Source of the DNA: Alisma plantago-aquatica
Lineage: Eukaryota; Streptophyta; Magnoliopsida; Alismatales; Alismataceae
Assembly (NCBI GenBank): GCA_963693085.1
Contig: OY856409.1
Coordinates: 1,169,223,749 to 1,169,287,748, forward strand
Length of the DNA stretch: 64,000 bases
Reading direction: 5' to 3'
A program made the position numbers and the translations under genes. The first letter of the stretch is position 1; the number at the start of each line of letters is the position of its first letter. The notes beneath the pieces were generated by a model. It saw nothing but the letters and a program-made list of their open reading frames with translations. It was not told the DNA's origin and ran no database searches. Positions 38,190-47,995 of this stretch are shown here, piece by piece.

Positions 38190-38600
38190 CTTCCTTCCTC
38201 CTCTGCTGGAGTTGCACTCTCAGGCCTTGTCTCGGGATCAGGCATGGCTTCATCGGGGCGCTCCAGCATTCTTCCAGACATCAGTACTGCCATTCTGGTA
38301 GTTTTAGGGTATGGGAGTGCTTTTCCTACATGATCCTTCATCAGAGCAGTCACCCGGGTCAGCCGCTGATCGACCTCACGCTGGCGCATCTGCAAGCTTG
38401 CCATCTGGCATTGCATTGAATTCAGAGCTCCAGGGCTAGGAAGCGCACCCTACACCAGTTGGTTGATGATGGTGTCCTGTCTTTTTATGTAGGCGGAAAG
38501 CTGACCAACAAAGTTAGGCTGGCTCGACCTCTCTCCTTGGCCCTGACATTCACCCTCAGAAAGAGACTTCTCACAATGAGACATGGTATCAAATCTCAGT
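38190..38600 (-). pseudogene. Athila-2 gag remnant
   Basis: The minus-strand frame 38416-38162 ('MQCQMASLQMRQREVDQRLT', then 'KTTRMAVLMSGRMLERPDE') aligns with Athila-1 gag at 52147-51900 ('VQMADMQTHQRQIDQQLAQM', 'TKMVVLRSRKTLERPEDARP'). Upstream the sequence also parallels Athila-1 ('LVGQLS.YIK' before the Met). The frame runs into element L at 38189, so the last codons of that frame are fusion sequence. Everything downstream (protease, RT, integrase) is gone. Confidence 0.85.
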
Positions 38601-38684
38601 GGAACAGGTCACAGTTCTTCAGAGTTCCTAAAATGGCACGAAAAATCAAGTCAGAAAGTAGAATTATTAATTTTTATGCAAAGA

Positions 38685-38723
<39 letters not shown>

Positions 38724-38835
38724 TAAGAAGTGTCGTCAAGCTTATTTCTAAGCTTGAGGCACGGGAGTGTAGTTAGTGGATTCAGATTCATCTACAGTAC
38801 CGTCTGCCTTGTCCCCGGAAACGGCGCCAAAAAGT
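38601..38835 (-). other. Athila-2 leader, (TAA)n tract and primer-binding site
   Basis: Contains a (TAA)n microsatellite of about 12 units (38686-38721), the 'aagcttgaggcacgggagtg' leader block (38750) shared with Athila-1, and the Athila-type primer site. On the minus strand that site reads TTGGCGCCGTTTCCGGGGAC (38814-38833), immediately inside the 5' LTR. Confidence 0.85.
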
Positions 38836-40592
38836 TGACCGGCCTAAATCGCGCGTCCTAAAATTGGAGGCGGATTTGAGGTAGTCGAGCTTTTACATTT
38901 ATAACCCGAATCCTTCTAGGCCCCACAACTTTGTTTACGGGGTCGAAGTAGATATACGGGGTCGAACACAGGGACAAGGGTGGTAGTGTTGAGAACCCAG
39001 AATCGACACGCTACTCTCCGGCAGGTGTAAAGAGATAATAAATTCCCAAAAGGGAAACATCAAGATGTCACAAACAAAACAAAGAAAACTATCTCCGATC
39101 GGAGCTACAAGAAAGATTTAAAGTTTTAGTCATTTAGTAGTTTTTAGGGGTTTTCATGCAACAGAAATAGAAAGATAAAACTAGATCTAGAGCAAGGTAT
39201 GAAGGATAAGACTTCAGTAAAACAAGCAGTAGCAGTAACATCCTGCACCCCTCCTCTCAGAGCGGGTACCTCTAACCAAGCATCAACACCCCTCTCGAGG
39301 TTGCTGGACTTAAATTAGAGTAGAATGTTACTGAAACAACTCCGTTCCAGACACTCTCGTACTCCAGAATCGGACCAAACACTAGAGCCACAACACAACT
39401 CTCGAAGTTGTTGCGACGGGAAAACATGATTCGGTAGCTAAGCGAAACGCGATCCAAACATGCAAGCTAGAGTTCAGATATCAAACATAGCAGTCATCCA
39501 ACATTTTGCACCAAGCATAGAGCAGCAAGTAATTAAGCTTTTCCATTCCCATAAACATCAAGGGTCTTAATACATTGCATAAGTAAGGAATTAAATAACA
39601 GAATTAAAGATAGATGTCGCCTTCTTGATGTAGAAGGATGACAGGCTACTGCAGCTCTCCAGCCCGATACCGGTCAAGGGCCTAGCCTGATACAGCAGTG
39701 TCGGGCGGCACACTATGACGGCCGACTGTATCGCTCAAGGACCCTGGCTGATATGCTCATGTCGGGCGGCGCTCCCTCTCGGGCGGCACGCATGATGGGC
39801 GAAGCGTATCGGGTTCGATATCGTGTCGGGCATGGAGCTACGCGTTCTACTGTCGGGCACTTGTGTCGCTCATCCATGTTGGCCGATATCGGCCTGCAGT
39901 GTCGCCCGGGACGGTCCTAAGTGAACCATCCCCTCCCTCTTGGGACGGGGAAGAGCTCACCTAGAGTTGCCTGGAACGAACACTCAGGCGCGATACTTCT
40001 GCTTTCGTAGCTTCCTCTGAAGATTTGCTCAGGGTTCCGACTGTGCGAACCGTCTTTTCGGCTTCCTGTAGCTGCTATTTATAGGCAGCGGTTGGGGGAA
40101 GTTATGGTGCTCGAAGCGCCATGTATCCTCCTTATTCGAGGGTCGGTGGGCGGCCGATACTGGTATCGCTCGGCACAGGGGTGTCAGCTATCGGTCACGC
40201 GACGGGTGGCGCCTGCCGGTGGGTGGCTGTGTCACGCGACAAGCTTGGGTTGTCATGGCGAATATGGCTCCCTGTCGGGTAGAAGACGTGTCATTCGTTA
40301 GTTTCTTCTTGCGCGACATCCCTTGTCGTGCGTCGTTGTGTCGCTCCACCCTGTCGGGCAGAGGTCATATCGGGAGTCAGGAAGGCCAATGCAGACTTGG
40401 ACTTATTTGTGGGCCGGGACGGCCTTATCGTACCAAGATGAGGAAAAACTCTGCAAAAGATGGAAATATTGGATTAAGAGTGTTGCTTGGCCAATTATTG
40501 CAAAAGTACTTATAAAAGAGAGGGAAATAGAAAAAAGGGCAGTTTTGATAACAGAATAAAGGGCAAAAACATCACAAAAATTGGTGTTATCA
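38836..40592 (-). repeat. Athila-2 5' LTR
   Basis: TGACCGGCC...TTATCA, 1757 bp, followed on the right by the GCCAC target copy. Collinear with 28181-29932 apart from small indels. Confidence 0.93.
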
Positions 40593-41447
40593 GCCACCCT
40601 CTCGGGCGACACACCGTAATGGTTGATTCGTATCGGGTTCGGTATCGTGTCGGGCTAGAGACCACTTAGAGTATCGGGTTTGTCGTATCGGGTGGCCGTT
40701 CTGGTCGATATCGGGTTGTTGCAGTGACCGAGATGGATTCTAAGTGAACCATTCCCGCCCTCTCAGGTCGGGGACGTGCTCAACTAGTATCGCTCGGTAC
40801 ACCTCTGGGACGTGACACGCTAGCTCCAGGTGCTTTCCAAAGTTAGCTTTCGTGAGATTCCCACCCGTCCCATCGAGGTCCTGTAGCTTCTATTTATAGG
40901 CAGCGGTTGGAAGAGGTTGCGGTCGTCCGGGTGCCACATGTCCTCTATTGGCCCTATCAGCACAGCTCCAGGGACGCTCGACGTGCGTGTCGCCCGGCAC
41001 AATGGGTGTCGTTCAGCAAGCATATCGGGTATCATGACGGGAGGGTGCCTGCCGGTGGGTGGCTTGTATCGCGCAACACACTTCAGTAGTCGTGGTGAGT
41101 ACAGCTCGCTGTCGGGTAAGTGGCATGTCGCTCGTCAGAGCCTTCTTGCGTGGCACACCCATGTCGTGCAGCATCCGTATCGGGCTGTTGTGGCGAGGTG
41201 TGAGTGTATCATCCGACTGGTAGGAAGGTCGACGCATGTAAAACGCTTTCATGGACTGGGACGGGATTTTTGCTAAGAAATGAGTGGAAAAATGAGGAAA
41301 ACCCTGCAAAAGATGATAAAAATTGGATAAGAGCGTAGCGTAGCCTGTTTATTCAAAAACATGACCAAAAGGAGAGGAAAACAGTTTAAAAGGGCAGATT
41401 TGACAACGAAATATGGGCCATAAACATCACAAAATTTGGTGTTATCA
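40593..41447 (-). repeat. Athila-1 3' LTR, proximal part
   Basis: Starts with the second GCCAC copy, continues the sequence broken at 28180 and matches 54876-55729. It ends TTATCA next to the polypurine tract CCTCCCCCAAACTT (41448-41461, plus strand). Confidence 0.93.
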
Positions 41448-42188
41448 CCTCCCCCAAACTTAGCATTTTGATTGTCCTCAATCAATTTTTAAAACTTTGT
41501 TCGTGATGCTTCTTCTTAACCGGTATAGTTTTCAGAAAAAGGGTTAAGTGAGTATTGAGATGTCTTTAAAGAGAATATTGCTCGACCATGAACAACATAC
41601 TTTATTTTTCCTACCTTATTTAAGCAAAATTCTTCTCCACAGCTTCGGCGAGACTTGGGTGCTTGATTTCGAAGTTAGCTTTCACACCAAACAGCTTTTG
41701 GGAACAGAAAGTTGTGTGTTTGGGTAGGCTTAAGGCTTTTTGGGTTTTTCTTATTTCCCATCAGTCCATCCAGGTACGGGTCCATTAGTGGGCGAGTGGT
41801 CCCTATAGTCCAAGCCAGTTGGCTTTAGAGCAGTGATTTCACATCCTACATACCATTGCCCCGGATCTACTATGCCTAAAAATGGGTACTTTTAGAAAAC
41901 AAGTGTATATATATATATATATTTGGCACAACTCTCATGCTTTTATTCACTCTCATAAGGCTATTCTCTCTTTTTGGGATTTTGTTGGGTAAGGGAAGAC
42001 AAGAGCAATTTTTGCTGTTTGGGCAGCTTTTTCCTTCTACATACTCATCTCTTAGCTGTCTTGAGATTATTTTTCGAAATGTTTTGGCGTGGAAAGTCAC
42101 AGTCTTTTGTTGTTTGAGGCTGCATTTTCGAAAAGATATAACAAAACCTACATCTCTTTGGACACAGAGAAAACAAACTGGCAAGAAG
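41448..42188 (-). other. Athila-1 3' untranslated interior with polypurine tract
   Basis: Polypurine tract at 41448-41461, then non-coding sequence including a (TA)n run near 41906-41921. No gene recognised. Confidence 0.75.
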
Positions 42189-44100
42189 TCATATCATATT
42201 TTTACTATAAAGTGTCTTTCTACACATGTATAGTGACAAAATGAGCAAAAAAATTTGTATGAGGCATGTATATATATATGTACACATGTTATACAAAAAG
42301 AACAAAAAGAACAAAAGGGTGAAGTTCGAAAGACTTTTAGTACCTCCCTCACTGGTACATAGAATCCCCCCCAAACTTACTCCACACTCTATCCCAGAGT
42401 TGTGAAGTAGATCAGGTAGGGTAATGTTTACCCAGTGAGGGTTAGCTGGTGAGTGCGCCTTTTCCAGATAGAAGTTCCCACACATATTCTCCGCATTTGT
42501 TGTGGTAGTCGATGTGGTGGAGCTGGTCAGGCATCTCTTTATTTGATATCCATTCCAGCATGAAGATGCCACGATCGTTGGATAAAGGAATTTGTTGTGG
42601 ACTGCAGTGGTAGATTTGAAGCTCATGTCATTTGCTAGCTGCTGTCTCCAGGAATGGTTGTATCAGTGCCGCCACTTCCTCATAGTATTTTCGTACTAAG
42701 CGCTTGAGTGATGTCAACGTTGTTGATGTACACTATACCAGATGGTCTTTGTTGTTGTCTGAGCTGTTGTAGAAGATTCATGCTCGTTGTCGAGTGTACA
42801 TCGTCAGGAGCGTCCAGTGGTTGTAGTGTAGGATGGGAAGGAAGATGGTGCGCGGAACACTGCACTACAACTCTGCCAGAAAGGATTGCTTCTCTCCTGA
42901 TTCATCGGCAAGGCGAATGTCGTTGAACAACATTGGATGGGCTATGTATGCATGTTCAAACTTCTTCTGAATTGTCTGGATGTAGGCGGCCGCCACTGAT
43001 ATCTCCAGACATCCTCCTTCTTTTACCATGTCCCTCAAATCGTCGACTGGGACTATGACACTGCCTGCCTCATAGATGACGTCTATGGGGGTAGAGTCGG
43101 CTAACTTCAAAAGAACTTCATTGACATGTTCTTGTGTGAATGTAGAGCACGAGAAACAATCAAAGTTGTTGATTGATTCTTCTAAAGTGTTGGGCGAAGT
43201 GGGGTCTTCCATTATGCATACTTCTCGCAGGATTTCTAACCGCTTGCCCGCCCCGTTGGCATTTGCTTCTGTCTCAGATTCTACTTCTGGTGTGCTACTG
43301 GGTTGTGGTGATTCATCTGCATTGTCGCTATCCAGCAGCTTGTCCGGTACCCCTGCGTCTTGAAAGTAGCGCTTGTCTTTGATCAGCAGTAGAGATTAGA
43401 TGCTCCTGAGTTGAAAGAAATCTTGGCCATGTAGGTTCCTTATATTTCCAAATATGTTGAGCAGCTCCATGGCGCGTAAGACGACAAGTGTGCTATTCCC
43501 ACTTCCTGATTCTGCTTGGACGGGGAAGTCTTTGATAGAGAAGAAGTTCCAAATGCCACTCTGACGTTGGACTCCTTGCTTGATAGCTCGGAGAAGACGG
43601 ATTGGTAGAAGCCTGAGATGTTTATCTTCTGGGCGACTGAAGATAAGTCTTGAGTGTGGCACCTCCTCGTTGCAACAGCTGAACAGCTGGACATCATGGT
43701 TCTGGAGGTCTACCACGCATAGGAACCAGTTGTTGTGGTGCTTGTATGGGGCCAACACGAGGTTCGTGTTGTGTTCTTCAATATGTCGTAGCATGTTGGC
43801 CACCGTGATGGAGTCTGACACTCCCATCATCAATCTTCTCACCAAGGTCAAGGTGGCGTTGTATATCATCTACCGACCTGTCCTGGTGCTGATGTTTTCG
43901 ATGATTGCACCCTCCAGGACCCTGAACAACTTTTTCCCGACAACGGCTGGGGAGAGGAATAAGCTTGAGTGTTCCCCGTTGTACTGAAAAGTAGCCTTCG
44001 CTTCAGATTTCTTCCTCCTCATCAGCCTACGACCTCAGGACCTTATTCAGCAGCTTATGGTCCCTGATCGTCAGGTATCCGATTTCCTTCTGTCGAAGTC
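42189..44100 (-). pseudogene. Ulp1-like (C48 cysteine peptidase-like) region of Athila-1
   Basis: The minus-strand frame 43869-43396 reads 'LVLAPYKHHNNWFLCVVDLQ', then 'FPVQAESGSGNSTLVVLRAME', spaced like the C-terminal catalytic half of Ulp1/SENP peptidases (HW...VVDL...D and Q...DCGVFVL..ME). At the expected triad positions I read Asn before Trp, Ser after the strand, and 'GNST' where the family has DCG, so catalytic His, Asp and Cys all seem lost. Further downstream, frame 43212-42865 contains 'LRDMVKEGGCLEISVAAAYI' and 'YIAHPMLFNDIRL', like the N-terminal part of such a domain (GGWLSDDVINAYI...). An in-frame TAG precedes 43869 and other stops follow. Ulp1-type domains are known from plant CACTA and Mutator transposons; here the domain lies in the third coding region of an LTR element. 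Function is not inferred. Confidence 0.6.
42366..42376 (-). other. Second polypurine-tract-like site in Athila-1
   Basis: The minus strand reads GTTTGGGGGGG, very like the true tract AAGTTTGGGGGAG at 41448-41461, but about 0.9 kb upstream and not followed by an LTR start. Confidence 0.5.
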
Positions 44101-45535
44101 CTCCATCTCAAAAGAATGTATCTTTGACGGCACAGAGAATTCATCTGTCATCGAGCTTTTTCCTCTGGGGGGTGTCTTTGGTTGGCGGCTTCAATGTCCC
44201 CCCATCTCCCTCTGATTCATCAGAAGAATCCTCCATGATGTTGACTGATTCATCATTATCTTCGGATTCATCTAGGGAGGCGGAGCGAGCAAAGTCATCT
44301 ACGCCTTGGGATCTCTCCTGTCCTGCTGGAGACCCGTCGGAAGACCTGTGTGTCGTCTCTTCATTGGTCATTGTAGAAGGCCCGCTTGAAGAAGACGACA
44401 CACCAGAAGTTGAAGGTGCGGATGAGGAGGGTGCAGAGCCTGAGCCTGGGGGTGACAGAGACCTTCTCGGCTGCCTTGGGCGCGGATGGTCGTCCCCCCT
44501 GTTCAACCTCTCCTCAATCACGTCAAGGCGCTGGAGGGCCTGCTGTAGTGTGGCATTGAGTACCTCTAGTTGGCCGAGAAGACCAACTAGAGTCAGTAGT
44601 TGCCACTCCTAGCTATTCAAACTCTACTGGAAAAAGGAAAACTTGCGGGTAAGCAAACAAAAAGTAGCAGAATGGCTTTCTGTTACCTCCCGCAAGTTAT
44701 CGAGTTATTTCCCTAGCATCTGTCTGAGCGACAGAGGGGCTCATGCAGATCTCCCTATCGTCCTCGCGACACTCCTCCCACGTGAATATCTACCTGACGA
44801 GTGTGCCGCCTCACTCAGGGTAGTGTCGATCTACACTGTTCGCGAGGTAGATGCTTTGGGGCGAGGCGTCAGCATTTGTGCGGCTGTCGCTGCCTCGCCT
44901 GCTTGTGGTGGTGGAGAGGGATGCAGTGAGGGTGGATGTTGCTCCACCTATGTGTTGTCGGAGACCTCCTCTGCAGCTACCACAGGAGACACCGGTGGTG
45001 GTGTCGGCGTAGGGTGTGCAGCTCTGAGCTCCATCTCGAGGATCTCGGCGAATGCCCCATTACTAGCGCCCGACTGTGCGTCTTCTTCTGCCACTAAGGG
45101 CACCACAAAATACTCTGGAGCTGGGGCTGTCTCTTCCGTGGCAGCTTCCGTCGGGGCTAGTGTGGTTGTCTCAGCCTCGGTTGTCTCGGCGACCTCCACG
45201 ATCGTCGGTACTTCTTCAGCAATGGCAAATGTTGTCGTGGTTGTGGCTGGTATTGTAGGAGCGATGACAGCTCTATTAATTGTTGTCGCCGGTGGCTCTG
45301 GAGCAGTGGGCGGCTCGGCAGGAGTTGTGGAAGATTTGTCCTGCCGAGTGTCAAGAGGAATTGGTTCTCCTCTTGCAGCCGCCCTCTCTTATATATCGGT
45401 GGTGGCAGCGTAAGTAGCTTCGACTGCCACCGCTTCAATCTCTGCACTGGTGAAGACCAGCTTCTCTGCGTTGTAGTTGGCACAGCTAGGAAGCGGAAGG
45501 AGGGTGTTTGTTCTTGTGAATTTGTAAAAGTAGTT
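44101..45535 (-). pseudogene. Athila-1 third coding region: acidic Ser/Pro/Thr-rich linker
   Basis: The minus-strand frame 45199-44948 is rich in Ala, Thr, Pro and Glu. After a break, frame 44600-44141 holds a short leucine-rich, coiled-coil-like stretch ('QLEVLNATLQQALQRLDVIE'). A basic Pro/Arg patch and a long Ser/Asp/Glu-rich tail follow. Composition is that of a disordered hinge between the head domain (46402-45536) and the Ulp1-like tail. A 256-codon plus-strand frame over 44643-45413 is a Ser/Val-rich shadow of this sequence. Frameshifts make the exact reading uncertain. Confidence 0.5.
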
Positions 45536-46402
45536 TCACCCCTCCTTCTTGATGATGTTGGCCCTCATGAGGAACTTGAGGTCGATCTTCTCATCACCCC
45601 TTGTCCTCGAAAGACTGCACGCTTCCCTTGGGTACCCCAGCCTGACCGCAATCAGATTGATGATGGCACCCATGCAGTAATCCTTGGTGGCATCCTTTAT
45701 GGGGTGTAGCCTATTCAACAAGAAGTGCCCTAAGTTTATCACCCTTCCCTCCATCATGTGCCACATGAGATGGAGTTCTTCAGTGTAGACGTTGCTCGAT
45801 TCGTTCTTGCTGAAGAGCAGGCACACCACGAACTTGTGTACTATTCTTCAGAAGCAGGAGTGCACCACCGCCACCTTGCTTCTCGGCTTGAATGATGACT
45901 CGTCGGTTAGCTTTCTCTAGAGCTCCACGGGATTGAACCTGTCTCCTTCGGAGATCCTAGCATCGTTGTTTAGTCGTTCCTTCTCTTCCTCGCTGGAAGA
46001 GAAGATCTCGTTGAGCAGCTTCTCAGAGATGGCGTGCTCGGCATTGTATAGCCGACCCTGCAGTCTGTCTGCTCTGCCATATTCTTCAATTTCCTTGGGT
46101 TTATTCTGCACCTGGAGGAGAGACGACATGAACTCCTTGGTGAGTTCAGTGTAGGAGGCGGAGTGGCTGAAGCAGATCTTCCTCAGCCCTGCTATAGCTA
46201 GGACATTTTCAAGCCTGTCGAAATTACCTAGTTGAAGGAAGGACGACTGGTGGCAGAATATGCTCGGCCTGTAGATTTTTGTTGCCAGTTCTGAGTATCG
46301 ACGCCCATGCTCATTATCTATGGGCACGAACCTACCTGGTGTGTGATCCAGAGGTTCTACCGCGGCGGTTGAAGCTGTTGTTGGAGCCGTTACTTCATCC
46401 AT
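45536..46402 (-). pseudogene. Athila-1 third coding region: plant-transposon-protein-like head
   Basis: Starts at Met 46402 with a low-complexity leader ('MDEVTAPTTASTAAVEPLDH'), then 'FDRLENVLAIAGLRKICFSH' and 'YTELTKEFMSSL'. This resembles the start of the so-called putative plant transposon protein domain found downstream of pol in Athila-type elements ('...W..l......l..EFyanl'). The second half (45829-45536) reads 'LHLMWHMMEGRVINLGHFLL' and 'GAIINLIAVRLGYP', fitting the same domain. Two in-frame stops between 45917 and 45840 (TAG, TGA) break it. Both sit where Trp codons (TGG) would fit. The function of this domain in Athila is not established, and I do not call it an envelope. Confidence 0.6.
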
Positions 46403-46569
46403 CCTTGGTGTCTTTTTAGTCGTGGATGGCCCAACTGTCTCAGGGTTTGGGCATTTCTGCCCGACTGTCGTAGCTCCTGCTGTGGCCTCGGTGTCGATCC
46501 TTCAACTGTGTTCGTCAACTTGAACGATGGTTTTCTTGGTACGGGCCATTTCTGTTATCATAAGACAAG

Positions 46570-47680
46570 TTTATTAAGCATTTAAATGTTCCACCTTACC
46601 CGATATTAGGTAGGTAAAAACTTAAAGTTGATATCAGTGTCTAAAAGAAAACTGATTGCATGATAAGAAAAGTTCAGCCTGATACAAAAGCTACCCAACA
46701 CCACCGTATCGGACTTCAAAACTGAGCGATATTAGGCTTTCCCGATATGCCTGTGTCGGGCGATACGAAGTTCGGTTCAAAATCGCTATAGGTTCATGCC
46801 TGATATGATTGTCCTTAAGAAGGGTGTCTCCCATTGGAAGGAACACTCTTGGCGATACAAGACTGGGTGACACGGGAAAAATCTGAATGACATAGCCATT
46901 GCCCGATACACTTCAAGTTCAAAGTGCGTCGGGCGACACAGCCACGCGATGCGAAGTGCCCGATATGGTCGTTCCGACAGAAAATGTGTCGCCCGATAAC
47001 AGAAACAAGAGAAGCGATACATGGCTGGGCAACACGGGCATTGCCTGATATAAGGTATCAGGCAAGCATGCGTTACAGATGTGTCATGCGACACACTCAA
47101 AAGGTAACTCTGCCAAAACAAGTGTGTGTCGGGCGATACTACGAAACCAACTAAGTTCGTGAGTATGATATGAAAATGTGTGACATGAGGGTCGTGTCGG
47201 GCAAGCCAAACGATACGAATGTCGGGTTATACCTTTGTAATCTGAAGATAGCTTTCGCGACACGGGAGCGGAATCTAGGTGGCCGATACTAGAGCGAAAA
47301 GAGAAATTATTGCACGATACAGGAGTAAGTGAGGAGTAAATGTCGTTTCCTGACACAGTTTAACCTCAGCTACCATATATAGCAATCCAAGTCAGGGGTA
47401 AAATGAGTAAAACAGGGGCACGTGTCAGCTGAGGAGACAAATCATTCCCGAGACGGGCACAGTAAAATCAGTCCCATCCGTCAAAACAAGGGTCATTACT
47501 CATGCCGCCCGACATGGCTGATCGCTGCTTGGCGTATCGCCCGACATGGCCTATTGTTGAGGTGTGATGCCCGACACAACGTCACCCGATAGGGTCATGT
47601 TCTGTGATGTGCTCGGGTTCCTTTGCCCAATACCGGGTGGAGAGCAAGGTATCTTTGCCTGATACAAGGCTTCAGAACCA
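46570..47680. repeat. Motif-rich spacer between pol and the third coding region
   Basis: Dense in short sequences of the type 'cccgatatgcctgtgtcggg' (46740), 'gtgtcgggcgatac' (46756, 47127), 'cgtcgggcgacac' (46929), 'gtgtcgcccgataac' (46988) and 'tatcgcccgacatgg' (47538). They occur in both orientations. The same motif family fills the middle of the Athila-1 and Athila-2 LTRs, so this spacer is LTR-like although it lies inside the element. No coding region. Confidence 0.7.
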
Positions 47681-47995
47681 GATATTTGATGAAAAACTAA
47701 AAATAAAGCGAAGGAAAAAGCAATTGATGGGTAAAACATCATTGGCCTAAGGTGAAGTTCTCGGCCTCAGATAGCATTACTCATCAATGCTCATAAAACC
47801 GAGCGATGGCCCATAAAATAGAAGAGTCAAAGCACGTGACACATGCGCTGACTCGGGCCTTATTACAATCATAATGTTCATAATGTTTTTCTTGCAGGAA
47901 AGGAAATAACGTCCTATTCTAGGAAAAGTAAAAACTCGGGCTGCCTCCCGAGGAGCGCTGTAGTTAGCGTTGTTAGCTCGACAGTTTCAGATCCT

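Larger units (their letters stand above)
28181..40592 (-). mobile_element. Athila-like element 'Athila-2' nested in the Athila-1 LTR
   Basis: Starts TGACCGACC and ends TTATCA with perfect target duplication GCCAC (28176-28180, 40593-40597). LTRs are 28181-29932 (1752 bp) and 38836-40592 (1757 bp). Of its own interior only the polypurine tract with about 80 bp (29933-30014) and a gag piece plus leader (38190-38835) remain. The rest is element L. The leader block 'aagcttgaggcacgggagtg' is shared with Athila-1 (53819), so both belong to one family. LTR divergence is about 5% over the first 230 bp by eye. Confidence 0.92.

Noticed and set aside
44643..45413. 256-codon plus-strand Ser/Ala/Val-rich open frame
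   Set aside because: It is antisense to the acidic linker of the Athila-1 third coding region, whose biased codons leave the opposite strand free of stops.
45536..46402. Retroviral envelope gene in Athila-1
   Set aside because: I see no signal peptide, transmembrane segment or fusion-protein pattern; the sequence fits the plant-transposon-protein-like domain instead.
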